Source of the DNA: Paenibacillus baekrokdamisoli
GTDB taxonomy: Bacteria; Bacillota; Bacilli; Paenibacillales; Paenibacillaceae
Reading direction: 5' to 3'
NCBI RefSeq assembly: GCF_003945345.1
Contig: NZ_AP019308.1
Span: 4,605,501 to 4,669,500 of the forward strand
DNA: 64,000 nt
In this document: positions 26,667-35,114 of the stretch, piece after piece
Layout of the letters: each line of letters starts with the position of its first letter
Numbering within the stretch: the stretch's first letter is position 1
The notes under the pieces: generated by a model
Told to the model about the DNA's origin: nothing
Database searches by the model: none
The model's input: only the letters and a program-made list of their open reading frames with translations
Made by a program: the position numbers and the translations under genes

Positions 26667-26838
26667 TTCTCTTCCCTCTCATGAATAGCTAATCTAGTTC
26701 CTCTATACTCAGTATGAGACAAAAGAATGAAACTATAAAGTGCTTTTAACTGTGCCTTTTCGACTAGATTCTAAGGTTTCTGCAACTATATCTACCTTTA
26801 GAAGCCCTTCATGTACATAACTTTAAAAAATTAACCAA

Positions 26839-26867
26839 TTGAAACTATTTATTAATTTTTCTATACT
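26839..26867 (+). promoter_or_regulatory. Sigma-A promoter of the PAS-HTH gene
   Basis: TTGAAA (26839-26844) and TATACT (26862-26867) are separated by exactly 17 AT-rich bases. Initiation near 26874 would give a 36-base leader to the ATG at 26910. Confidence 0.75.
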
Positions 26868-26909
26868 CTTAATACAACGGGTACAGACTGAAGAGGTGTG
26901 TTTTTTTAA

Positions 26910-27800
26910 ATGACTATTTATGATACAATTTTTCGTGCATTTCAATCTCCAATGGCTATTATCGCAGGTATGGAAGAGAAAATGCGCTTTATCCGCATCA
27001 ACGATGCTTTTATGAAGCTCGTCGGTTATTCGGAGAAAGAGCTGCTCGTCACATCGCCTATCGTTTTGTTCTCCGCTTGGCATACTCAGATCGGCAGCGG
27101 TCACGCTCGAGCTGGTTCCTTTTTACTTCAGCTCAAAATTAATCGATCCCTCCGTATTCGCTTAACCTGGGAGCCTATTGTAAACAAAGAGGAATCGACC
27201 TTTCTGCTAATTGGAGAGGACATAACCGCAAAAACATGGATTGAAATGATGGGTAAATCGAGGAAAGTGCTCCTATCCGGGCTAGTCAGCAAAGATAACA
27301 TCATTGAACGTTATTTGCAAAATGACTTTAACTCGCTGATCGATGATGAGCTTCAGGTCGAAGATCAATCGTTCTTTGATTTCTTGATTGAGGACGATAA
27401 GGATCGTCTGAATCGAATTCTTGAACAGGCTGTCCTACGAAAGCAGGCAGATCACTTCGTGGTCCACACAAAGAAACTGGCGAATATGACACAGCTTGAG
27501 CTTCATATCACCTTCTGTCCCTTCTATTACGCTGATGGCAGCCTAAAGAATTATGGATTTGTCGTGACAGATATCCAGACCGTCATGGAGCGAGTTGACC
27601 CTTCCGTTTCCTTAAAGATTCTCATGGCCCGTAATCATATGACCGCCCAACAATTAGCTGAGGCTACTGGAATATCGCTTCAAACCATCTCCAAGCTTCG
27701 CAATAGCAAAATAATCAAGCCTCAGCGATTGACGGCTGAGTTGATCGCCAGCGAGTTAAACGTATCTCCCAAAGATATCTGGCCCCTTCATAGCAGTTGA
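26910..27800 (+). CDS. PAS-PAS-HTH protein, possible sensory transcription factor
   Basis: A 296-residue soluble protein. Residues about 1-110 look like a PAS domain (FRAFQSPMAIIAGMEEKMRF, then NDAFMKLVGYSEKELL). Residues about 120-240 look like a second divergent PAS (F-F-D-F-L-I-E-D-D-K-D-R-L-N, ending Y-G-F-V-V-T-D-I). The final 55 residues are a Cro/CI-type helix-turn-helix (MTAQQLAEATGISLQTISKL). The arrangement suggests a one-component switch sensing a small ligand or redox state. No partner gene is adjacent; the ligand and targets are unknown. RBS GAGGTG at 26891-26896. Confidence 0.8.
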   Translation: MTIYDTIFRAFQSPMAIIAGMEEKMRFIRINDAFMKLVGYSEKELLVTSPIVLFSAWHTQIGSGHARAGSFLLQLKINRSLRIRLTWEPIVNKEESTFLLIGEDITAKTWIEMMGKSRKVLLSGLVSKDNIIERYLQNDFNSLIDDELQVEDQSFFDFLIEDDKDRLNRILEQAVLRKQADHFVVHTKKLANMTQLELHITFCPFYYADGSLKNYGFVVTDIQTVMERVDPSVSLKILMARNHMTAQQLAEATGISLQTISKLRNSKIIKPQRLTAELIASELNVSPKDIWPLHSS

Positions 27801-27905
27801 GATAAATTTCCCATAATAGGAAATATTATCTCTATCCATGAAGGTGTCCAGAGCGTTATGGCCGACTTTGTTGTTCAGGGTGATATATATATCCTTCTAT
27901 ACAAA

Positions 27906-27942
27906 AAGGGGCAGTACCCTCCATGGAGGGTACTGCCCCTTC
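27906..27942. terminator. Bidirectional terminator
   Basis: AAGGGGCAGTACCCTCCA and its exact complement form a near-perfect 18-pair palindrome, flanked by A-rich and T-containing sequence. It lies at the end of the leftward HD-GYP gene. Confidence 0.8.
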
Positions 27943-27943
27943 G

Positions 27944-29392
27944 TTATTGTGCCTCTTTTCTAATAAGCTTCAAGGTTCGATCGCTTGCGCTAATCTCTTC
28001 TAAGAAGGAGGGTGCATCTTCCGCAAGCCTTACCCATGCTTCCACGCAAACGGGGTCAAAATGAATGCCGCTTCCCTGCCAAATAATAACCATGGCTTCA
28101 TCGTGTGACATCGCTTGTCGATAAGAGCGTGAGGAGGTTAACGCATCATAGACATCAGAAACGGCTGTGATTCGAGCCAGCAGTGGAATCCGTTCTCCTG
28201 CCAGTCGATCCGGGTATCCGGTCCCATCCCATTTCTCGTGATGGGACCGGATAACCGACAGCTCGTCATTCAGAAACCCAAGTCGTTTGCACATATCATA
28301 GCCGGAGACCGGATGGAATTCCATAATGTACCGCTCCTCTTGCGTGAGCTTCCCAGGCTTATTAAGAATGGAGTCAGGCACCTTTAGCTTGCCCACATCA
28401 TGAACGACGCCGCCTAGCGCAATTGCTCTTAGCTGATCCTTACTCAGCTTCATCTCCTCGGCTAGCCGCAGCGCATAAAGCGCAACACGCATATTATGAC
28501 CAGCCGTATAGGCATCTCTTGCTTCCGTCGCCATAATTAGTGCGCGTACACTCGGTGTGATGCAAGCTTCGAGCCATGATCGGGGATCGGATTGGAATAG
28601 AACCTTCAAGGATGAGGTAATGGAACCTTGTGAGAAATATTGACGAATTAGCCCCACAAACATGATGGCCATTGATCCAAGCAGCAGCATATGATACATC
28701 CACCAGCTTAGCTTCCAGGTGCTTCCGGTTACCATAATATATTGAGCGACAATGAGCCAACCAAGACTATATACGATTGCCCGCTGGAGTGGAAAGCGAG
28801 CACTTTGATTCGAATGCCAATAGCGGTACATCGTCCATAAGCAGACCATGCTGGTCACTGATGCCGCAATCCATTTGTATGGACGATTATTTATCGGCAG
28901 CTTGTCCATGATTTCAGGATACATCATAGCTAAGTAGAATAGTGCAGCGAGGACAACAAGCCATCCAGGAATGAGCCAACGCCGCCATTTTGAGAGAAGG
29001 GTTACGATTGGATGATCAGAGGAAGCTGCTGATAGGCAGAGCCAACCGACAGCAATCAGTATACTCAATTGTGCTGCAATGCTTGCGATATGCGTATCGT
29101 GCATCATAAAGCCTGGGGTCGATATCCCATGCAGTAAAAAAATCCCAGCTAGGGATAGGTACGCCAACGACATAAATTCAACTTTGATATTCCGCAGCCT
29201 CTGCCCGGTTATGCCAACCGCAATGGCTACGATCATAGCGAGTGCCGCTATAAAGCTGACAACATAAAAGTGACCGTTAACCGATTTAATCGTAATATCT
29301 GCAGCTTGAACCGATCGGAGCGATTCGTAAATGATAATCGGAAGCACCGTCGCCATCAAAGGTCCAATAATAGACCTTCCCTTCCCCTGCAT
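27944..29392 (-). CDS. Membrane HD-GYP domain protein, putative c-di-GMP phosphodiesterase
   Basis: A 482-residue protein. About eight hydrophobic helices occupy residues 10-265. The rest is an HD-GYP domain with Y-T-A-G-H-N-M-R-V, G-G-V-V-H-D-V-G-K-L-K-V-P (HD pair), H-P-V-S-G-Y, R-S-H-H-E-K-W-D-G-T-G-Y-P (GYP-type motif) and D-V-Y-D-A-L-T-S-S-R-S-Y-R. All metal ligands appear present, so hydrolysis of c-di-GMP or a related dinucleotide is expected. The ATG at 29392 behind GAAGGGGGAG is preferred over an upstream start at 29446. Confidence 0.88.
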   Translation of the reverse strand: MQGKGRSIIGPLMATVLPIIIYESLRSVQAADITIKSVNGHFYVVSFIAALAMIVAIAVGITGQRLRNIKVEFMSLAYLSLAGIFLLHGISTPGFMMHDTHIASIAAQLSILIAVGWLCLSAASSDHPIVTLLSKWRRWLIPGWLVVLAALFYLAMMYPEIMDKLPINNRPYKWIAASVTSMVCLWTMYRYWHSNQSARFPLQRAIVYSLGWLIVAQYIMVTGSTWKLSWWMYHMLLLGSMAIMFVGLIRQYFSQGSITSSLKVLFQSDPRSWLEACITPSVRALIMATEARDAYTAGHNMRVALYALRLAEEMKLSKDQLRAIALGGVVHDVGKLKVPDSILNKPGKLTQEERYIMEFHPVSGYDMCKRLGFLNDELSVIRSHHEKWDGTGYPDRLAGERIPLLARITAVSDVYDALTSSRSYRQAMSHDEAMVIIWQGSGIHFDPVCVEAWVRLAEDAPSFLEEISASDRTLKLIRKEAQ

Positions 29393-29598
29393 ACAAAGCT
29401 CCCCCTTCGTCTGTATGAAGCATGAACGACTTGATGTAGTGACCATTGTGATGGACTTGCCACCCTTAGACTATGTGAAATGGGCATGATGTTAGATAGA
29501 AAAGAAAATGGCATACGCGCAAAGAATATCCTTCTTTCAACAATATCGGTTACTTCTACAGCAAAATTTAGTAGGATACTGCTGACGGATCAAAAAAA

Positions 29599-29645
29599 AC
29601 AACAGGCATTTCATGCTAATAATCCGCATTGAAATGCCTGTTGTT
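29599..29645 (-). terminator. Terminator of the PadR operon
   Basis: AACAACAGGCATTTCA pairs perfectly with TGAAATGCCTGTTGTT. On the minus strand it is followed by eight T residues. Confidence 0.9.
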
Positions 29646-29661
29646 CTTTCTTATTTCAGCT

Positions 29662-30612
29662 TTAGCGCGGGCCGACCGAAAGGTTGCCAGAGCCCGTATC
29701 CACAGCAATTTGAACCCCGCTATTGCCAAAGGTCAGGCTCTCAACATCCTCCCCGTTGGTAGACTTCTGACCGCCATCCCAGTCATTGTTCAAGTTACCT
29801 GAGGAGGTATTGAATTTAATCTGTACTGAATCCGGTTGTTTATCGGATAGAATCGTAACATTCCCACTGCTAGCATCGAACGCCATCGACTTCTCCAGCG
29901 CTTGAAGCTCCGCTCGAATATCGCCGCTTGATGTATCGGCCTTGAGCTTAGCATCAACGTCAAGCAGCTTGATGTTGCCGCTGCCAACATCAACCGTAAC
30001 CATGTCTCCCTTGAGGTCTTGAAGGGTAATATTCCCTGACGTGCTCTCTAGCCTCGTTGTTTCGGCAGTAATACCCAATACATCCATGTTACCGCTCGAT
30101 AGCATCGCAGATAAGGAATGAGTCTTCAGTTGACTCAGCTCTATATTACCCGATGATCCCTCCAATACGATGGAATCTGCAGAAAGCTTCGAGATCTCTA
30201 TATTTCCACTGCTCGAATTCAGAATAAATGATTGCCATTGCGCCTCCGGAAGCTCAAGCTTAATATCTACATTAAGAATATTGAAGCCAATAGAAAAGCC
30301 AATATCATCCTCGTAAGTAAGCTTCGCTGTATCCCCTTCGCGTTCGAGCATGAGATGGAGCTTGCCCTTATATTTTTTGCTAGCTGATCCACTTAATGTA
30401 GCTTTAATCTCTGAAGACGAGGTTGGTACGACCTTCACATTCGTACTTCCTAATTCTACATGGATGTTATGAATGCCAGCGGCTTCTAACGATTGCTTCT
30501 GCTCCACTTTCTCCGTTCCCAGGCTAAGCCAATTCCCGTCCTTGAAGGTACCAAACATACCAATAATGCCGATTACAAGAAGTATGAGCGCTATTACGAT
30601 CCAGTTTCTCAT
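29662..30612 (-). CDS. DUF4097-family beta-repeat protein (putative adhesin/envelope sensor)
   Basis: A 316-residue protein with one N-terminal helix (about 5-22) and a long repetitive beta region. Units of roughly 18-22 residues end in S-S-G-N-I or T-S-G-N-I/L (seven or more copies), the DUF4097 beta-solenoid pattern seen in LiaG-like proteins. It is likely anchored with the repeats outside the membrane. It is coupled to the DUF1700 gene by an ATGA overlap and is last in the PadR operon. The precise function is unknown. Confidence 0.85.
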   Translation of the reverse strand: MRNWIVIALILLVIGIIGMFGTFKDGNWLSLGTEKVEQKQSLEAAGIHNIHVELGSTNVKVVPTSSSEIKATLSGSASKKYKGKLHLMLEREGDTAKLTYEDDIGFSIGFNILNVDIKLELPEAQWQSFILNSSSGNIEISKLSADSIVLEGSSGNIELSQLKTHSLSAMLSSGNMDVLGITAETTRLESTSGNITLQDLKGDMVTVDVGSGNIKLLDVDAKLKADTSSGDIRAELQALEKSMAFDASSGNVTILSDKQPDSVQIKFNTSSGNLNNDWDGGQKSTNGEDVESLTFGNSGVQIAVDTGSGNLSVGPR

Positions 30613-31166
30613 CCCTTTTTCACCCTTATCACTCTCGAATTAAATTTCAAGTATTGAAGCGTCATCTTGGCTACGGAACGGGTCAGTACATGCGTGCCTG
30701 CTCCAAGAAGCATACCAAGTGCAAGCAGCAAACAAGCCACAAAGCCTCCTTGCGCTATCGTAAATGCATCTCCACTTATCCCTTCATATACCGCAGCGAG
30801 GGCGGCTAAACCAAGCGCGAGGGACACGCCCCATAGCGCCAATAGGACACCTAATAATGCAATAAAAGGACCAAGTACAAAGACGAGATTGAAGAACCCT
30901 AAGCTTACAGCAGCCAATACCGCCCGAGACACAAGCGTAATGCTGCCCTTCTTATCATCCGCCTGCTCAACGCGATAACCAAGCAGCAGCTCCTTGGCAA
31001 TAAGGCGCGGATCACCGAGCTCACTGGCCGCTTCCGCTTCCGATCGTCCATGCTCAGCTGCAAGTCGAAAATGCTCCTCATAATCAAACATCCATTCACG
31101 ACGCAGCTTCTCCGGCACTGGCTTAAGCAGTTCCCACAAGTGATGAAGATATTGGTCTCTAATCAT
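30609..31166 (-). CDS. DUF1700/HAAS-family membrane protein
   Basis: A 185-residue protein. The first 60 residues are a helical cytoplasmic domain (L-W-E-L-L-K-P-V-P-E-K-L-R-R-E, then E-A-A-S-E-L-G-D-P-R-L-I-A-K-E-L), the HAAS signature. Three or four membrane helices follow. Such proteins act with PadR regulators and DUF4097 proteins in envelope-stress modules. The gene overlaps both neighbours by four bases, making all three translationally coupled. Confidence 0.87.
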   Translation of the reverse strand: MIRDQYLHHLWELLKPVPEKLRREWMFDYEEHFRLAAEHGRSEAEAASELGDPRLIAKELLLGYRVEQADDKKGSITLVSRAVLAAVSLGFFNLVFVLGPFIALLGVLLALWGVSLALGLAALAAVYEGISGDAFTIAQGGFVACLLLALGMLLGAGTHVLTRSVAKMTLQYLKFNSRVIRVKKG

Positions 31167-31483
31167 CTCTCTACACCTTCCTTAATAAATTCATCTACAG
31201 CGACGGAGAATGTCCGCCATTCGCTTACCAGCTCCATCAGATGAGAGTGGCCGTGCGGGGTTAGCTTGTAATATTTGCGCGGTGGTCCTTCTGTCGATTC
31301 CATCAGGTAGGTTGAGAAATAACCTTCCAGCGTCAATCGGTTCAACAGCGGATACACGCTTCCGACTGCTACCTCGAATTTGGCAGACATAGCGACAGCC
31401 AGCTCATAGCCATATCGATCCTCCCAAGCGGCAAGAGCCAATACGCACAGGTCCAAAACGCCCTTTTTAAACTGCACATTCAT
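31163..31483 (-). CDS. PadR-family transcriptional regulator
   Basis: A 106-residue winged-helix repressor with the family opening F-K-K-G-V-L-D-L-C-V-L-A-L and Y-G-Y-E-L-A. The recognition region is V-A-V-G-S-V-Y-P-L-L-N-R-L, and the wing is G-P-P-R-K-Y-Y-K-L-T-P-H-G. It heads the operon PadR-DUF1700-DUF4097, which it probably autoregulates. The start is taken as the ATG at 31483; a GTG at 31492 in the same frame is possible. AT-rich dyads upstream (around 31575-31600) could be operators, but this is not resolved. Confidence 0.9.
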   Translation of the reverse strand: MNVQFKKGVLDLCVLALAAWEDRYGYELAVAMSAKFEVAVGSVYPLLNRLTLEGYFSTYLMESTEGPPRKYYKLTPHGHSHLMELVSEWRTFSVAVDEFIKEGVER

Positions 31484-31658
31484 ACATATCACCCGCCCCT
31501 ATGCTGTATCGTCTAGTATTCATCATTGTAGAATAGCTGGTCAAAAAAAATGTTCCTTACCCACTTCAGTTCTGTTAACTATAGTATATAACTCACTATT
31601 CAATTATGCAATATACCGGAACCAAAATTTTTTACATTATTTTCTTTTTGCATACAAT

Positions 31659-31706
31659 GGCCTCTCCACTCTCTATAAACTTGGTCTATGAGAGTGTTGA
31701 GAGGCC
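31659..31706. terminator. Hairpin downstream of yjfB
   Basis: GGCCTCTC-CACTCTC pairs with GAGAGTG-TTGAGAGGCC around an 18-base loop. No strong T tract follows on either strand, so it may be a weak terminator or RNA-stabilising hairpin. Confidence 0.45.
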
Positions 31707-31737
31707 TCGTGATGTTATGAGCTTCTGCCTTTTTGTT

Positions 31738-31923
31738 CTACAGTCTGATGTCCAGATTCCCACCCAAGTGAGGCTGCACACTGCGCTCCATCATTTGAGT
31801 CAGCATTTGCCCTTGGAGCTCGGTATTGTCTAGTGACTTCGCCATAACGGCGAGTCCAGCCGACAGCTGTACATTACTCAAGGCCTGCCCAGATACTCCA
31901 TTACTGATAGTTGGCACATCCAT
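31738..31923 (-). CDS. yjfB: YjfB-family protein
   Basis: A 61-residue protein with the compact YjfB pattern: a short N-terminus, a helix V-Q-L-S-A-G-L-A-V-M-A-K-S-L-D, then Q-G-Q-M-L-T-Q-M-M, and a Gly/Asn-containing end. The family is annotated as putative motility protein on weak grounds; its role is unknown. A strong GAAGGAGG site lies 11-18 bases before the ATG. It is monocistronic. Confidence 0.8.
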   Translation of the reverse strand: MDVPTISNGVSGQALSNVQLSAGLAVMAKSLDNTELQGQMLTQMMERSVQPHLGGNLDIRL

Positions 31924-32081
31924 GTGTAAATCATCCTCCTTCTCTTGCTGTAAGTTGGTTGATACACAATGGGTATCGGCTCTAAGTGTTCTGTACTTTA
32001 GAGAAAGAACTCAATATGGTATGCTTGGGCCATAAAGATGCATCTTAGGATGTGTATATCTCTCTTCTTGGAGGCATGATG

Positions 32082-32966
32082 ATGAACCAGAATAATCGTT
32101 ATGAAGTTCGCAAACACCATGACGTCTTCACCCTTTATACGTTAACGGATACCGCAACCGAATCTTCAGTCACCATATGTCCAGATCGCGGTGCAATTGC
32201 CATTAGCTGCAAGCTATACGGCGAGGAACTGTTTTATTTAGACGAAGCCACCTTCATTGATCCTGATGCTAATATCAGAGGGGGCAATCCGATACTATTC
32301 CCAATCTGCGGGCAGCTTGTTGAAGGTCGCTTCGAATGGGACGGCGCCGTCTATACGATGCGTAACCATGGTGTTGCTCGCAACCGTTCATGGGATGTCG
32401 TATCCACCTCTGAGGATAATGAAGCTTCTGTTACCGTGCGACTGCGCAGCGGGGAAGGAACGCGGATGGAGTATCCTTTTGACTTCGAGCTGTTGTTTAC
32501 TTATGCCTTAGTGGAGGGTGTCTTACATATCCGCCAAACGTATCACAATCTATCAGAGCGCAGTATGCCTATATATGCGGGCTTTCACCCGTATTTCCGG
32601 ATTAATGAATCCAAGAACCTTACTTACGGAACAGATGCAACGAGCTACCTCGATTATAATGATAACCAAGTTAAGCCTTTCGAGGGACAATTAGAACTGG
32701 ACGGACTCAAGGAATCCGTTGCTCTATTAGATACGGCCAGGCGGGATATAACGTTCCCAGGACCAAATGCTGCCGGGGGAATCATTCGCCTAGCTTACAG
32801 TGACGAATTTAAGTATGTCGTTTTATGGCAGGTAGATGGCAAACCGTTCGTTTGTGTGGAGCCATGGATGGCCCTTAATAGTGCACTCAATACCAGAGTG
32901 GGCTTACCGTTGATCGAGCCCCAGGGCAAGCTTGAAATGGAGCTCTCCATCGGATATACACCTTAA
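32082..32966 (+). CDS. Aldose 1-epimerase family protein (LacX-like)
   Basis: A 294-residue cytoplasmic beta-sandwich enzyme of the galactose mutarotase superfamily. Recognisable elements are P-I-L-F-P-I-C-G near residue 80, the R-N-H-G-V-A-R-N-R-S-W segment and the active-site histidine in Y-A-G-F-H-P-Y-F. A terminal catalytic-type glutamate is in C-V-E-P-W. Length and motifs fit the LacX-like branch; the sugar substrate is unknown. Of three adjacent in-frame ATGs the one at 32082 is best spaced from TTGGAGG. The following aldo/keto reductase is in the same direction after 73 bases. Confidence 0.87.
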   Translation: MNQNNRYEVRKHHDVFTLYTLTDTATESSVTICPDRGAIAISCKLYGEELFYLDEATFIDPDANIRGGNPILFPICGQLVEGRFEWDGAVYTMRNHGVARNRSWDVVSTSEDNEASVTVRLRSGEGTRMEYPFDFELLFTYALVEGVLHIRQTYHNLSERSMPIYAGFHPYFRINESKNLTYGTDATSYLDYNDNQVKPFEGQLELDGLKESVALLDTARRDITFPGPNAAGGIIRLAYSDEFKYVVLWQVDGKPFVCVEPWMALNSALNTRVGLPLIEPQGKLEMELSIGYTP

Positions 32967-33039
32967 TACCGCAGCAAGCTGGCACCTATTGCAATCATTA
33001 GGTACCCGTTCAAATTAACGAGCAAGGTGAGGGATTGCG

Positions 33040-34017
33040 ATGGAGCATGGTTCGCTGAGGCAGTTCGGAAACTCGGATTTGCAGTTATCACCACTGGGCC
33101 TTGGATGCTGGCAATTCAGCAAAGGCAGCGGAATGGTCGGGAAATTCTGGCCCGTGCTAGACGATGATGTGATTCGTGATATTGTACGGATTAGTCTGGA
33201 GGGCGGCATCAACTGGTTTGATACCGCTGAAGTATATGGCGGCGGACAATCGGAGGAAATGCTCGCGGATGCTCTGAATGTGCTCGGTGATGATGCCGCA
33301 GGCATTCATGTGGCCACGAAATGGTGGCCGGTTATGCGGAGTTCAGCCAATATACCTAAGACAATCGATGAGCGCTTACGCAGACTAAAGGGTTGGCCGA
33401 TTGACCTGTACCAAGTTCATCAACCTTACTCCTTCTCATCAGCGACAAGCGAAATGCATGAAATGTCCAAGCTGGTCAAGCTAGGCAAAATCAAGCATGT
33501 CGGCGTTAGTAATTTCTCTGCTGCCAAAATGTATGAAGCTGACAAAGCTTTGCGTGAATCCGGTCTGCGGCTTGTATCTAATCAGGTCAAATATAACCTG
33601 CTTGATCGTCGCATCGAACGCAATGGCATTATGGAAGCAGCCAAGGAGCTTGGCGTCGCCATTATTGCCTATTCCCCGCTCGAACAAGGTATTCTGAGCG
33701 GAAAATTTCATAAGAATCCGGAGCTTATTAAGCACATTCAAGGCCCGCGTAAATGGGCCGGCAGCTTCAAGCCCGAAGGACTCAAGCGAACACAGCCACT
33801 AATCAGCCGCCTCGATGAGCTAGCTGTTAAGTATGAAGCTTCGGCAAGCCAAGTGGCGCTCAACTGGCTGATTCACGCGCATGGCGAGACCGTGTTCGCC
33901 ATTCCCGGCGCCTCCAAGCCGCAGCATGCGCAAGAGAATGTGAAAGCTATGTGCTTCTCGCTTAGCAGCGACGAGATTAGTGAACTTAGAGAGCTGTCCG
34001 CAAGCTGTGGACGTTAG
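33040..34017 (+). CDS. Aldo/keto reductase
   Basis: A 325-residue NADP(H)-dependent TIM-barrel oxidoreductase. The catalytic tetrad is visible as Asp and Tyr in W-F-D-T-A-E-V-Y-G, Lys in H-V-A-T-K-W, and His in Y-Q-V-H-Q. The cofactor-binding end has F-A-I-P-G-A-S-K-P-Q-H-A-Q-E-N. The substrate cannot be inferred. The start follows AAGGTGAGGG. It may be co-transcribed with the epimerase and is closed by a terminator. Confidence 0.9.
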   Translation: MEHGSLRQFGNSDLQLSPLGLGCWQFSKGSGMVGKFWPVLDDDVIRDIVRISLEGGINWFDTAEVYGGGQSEEMLADALNVLGDDAAGIHVATKWWPVMRSSANIPKTIDERLRRLKGWPIDLYQVHQPYSFSSATSEMHEMSKLVKLGKIKHVGVSNFSAAKMYEADKALRESGLRLVSNQVKYNLLDRRIERNGIMEAAKELGVAIIAYSPLEQGILSGKFHKNPELIKHIQGPRKWAGSFKPEGLKRTQPLISRLDELAVKYEASASQVALNWLIHAHGETVFAIPGASKPQHAQENVKAMCFSLSSDEISELRELSASCGR

Positions 34018-34033
34018 AGCTGAAGCTTACGAG

Positions 34034-34080
34034 AAGAGGGCTGTCCTCCAAGGTGATTCCTTGGGGACAGCCCTCTTATT
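34034..34080 (+). terminator. Intrinsic terminator after the aldo/keto reductase
   Basis: AAGAGGGCTGTCC...CCAAGG pairs with CCTTGG...GGACAGCCCTCTT, a long near-perfect stem followed by ATTTCTT. Confidence 0.85.
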
Positions 34081-34139
34081 TCTTATGAATAACTGTGTTT
34101 GTTCACTTACACGGGGGATGACCTGCCTCTAAGCTGCGC

Positions 34140-35114
34140 CTATTCACTCTCACAGACGATGACCTGCCTCGCAAAGCTGCCCTTGCGTACAACGCAGCGG
34201 TCTATGATCAGCAGCCCCGCTTGTTCTATAGATGCATCGATTGTTTCCGTTGTGACGACAATGATACGGCGTGCTAACTTGCTTGCACTTACGAGCATTT
34301 CCAGCCGTTCATTACTCGTCATAACTGAGCACAAATTATAAGGCAAATCAATAATGGCCGCATCGTAGCGCAGCTCACTTCCTAGCTCCAATGTCCGCAT
34401 ATCAGTTAACTTGACGACATCCGGCATGCCAAAATGAGCAAGGTTGATCCTCGCGCCTTTAAGCGCAAGCGGATTATTATCATAGCCTACTGTATCGATG
34501 CCCATAGAGAGCGCTTCGATAACGACCGTCCCAATGCCGCAGCAAGGATCGATCAACTTTATTACGTCAACAGCCTTATCCGCTGCCGCAATATTAACGA
34601 CTGCCCGGGCCACACGTGTACTAAGCGCCGTTGAGTAGGGCTGCGGCTTCTTATTATGCTTCAGCCACATGGCTGTGCTTTTCTCATACGTCCCGAATAA
34701 CCATTTATCGCCTGCATAGGCAATGCCGAATAACCGCTCCGGTCTTCGCATCTCGGCTTTACCATGAATCTGCCAGCCCACCTGCCGCTCAACCTCACGT
34801 TGGCGATCATAGTCGACACCACCGTCTGTTTCCATGAACACAACTTTGAAAGTCTTTCCTTCTAGAAGAATAGCATGACCTGCTTGCTCCGCAATATTCT
34901 CCACATTCTGGCCCTCTATGCTCACCGTCAGCTTCTCTCGGATAAAAGGACTCCGGCTTGGATCGATATTTATCTCACTGCATACACAGCCTTGCTCAGG
35001 CTCTGCTCCGAATAAAGCACGCATCTCCATTGCACACAGATCTTCTTCATCTTCGTGGAAGGCGATTGCATAGAGATAGTACGGATTCGTGAAACGGTTA
35101 TCCTTATTGCTCAT
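34140..35114 (-). CDS. TRM11-like SAM-dependent RNA/DNA methyltransferase
   Basis: A 324-residue protein. The N-terminal half (Y-Y-L-Y-A-I-A-F-H-E-D-E, P-E-R-L-F-G-I-A-Y-A-G-D) resembles the TRM11/UPF0020 group. A Rossmann methyltransferase follows with motif I D-P-C-C-G-I-G-T-V-V-I-E-A and acidic motif II V-G-Y-D-N-N. Motif IV is D-L-P-Y-N-L, a variant of the N/D-P-P-Y that orients an exocyclic amine. Modification of tRNA guanine N2 is the family precedent; the target here is inferred. The ATG at 35114 overlaps the end of the upstream regulator by eleven bases, so the two are coupled. Confidence 0.82.
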   Translation of the reverse strand: MSNKDNRFTNPYYLYAIAFHEDEEDLCAMEMRALFGAEPEQGCVCSEINIDPSRSPFIREKLTVSIEGQNVENIAEQAGHAILLEGKTFKVVFMETDGGVDYDRQREVERQVGWQIHGKAEMRRPERLFGIAYAGDKWLFGTYEKSTAMWLKHNKKPQPYSTALSTRVARAVVNIAAADKAVDVIKLIDPCCGIGTVVIEALSMGIDTVGYDNNPLALKGARINLAHFGMPDVVKLTDMRTLELGSELRYDAAIIDLPYNLCSVMTSNERLEMLVSASKLARRIIVVTTETIDASIEQAGLLIIDRCVVRKGSFARQVIVCESE

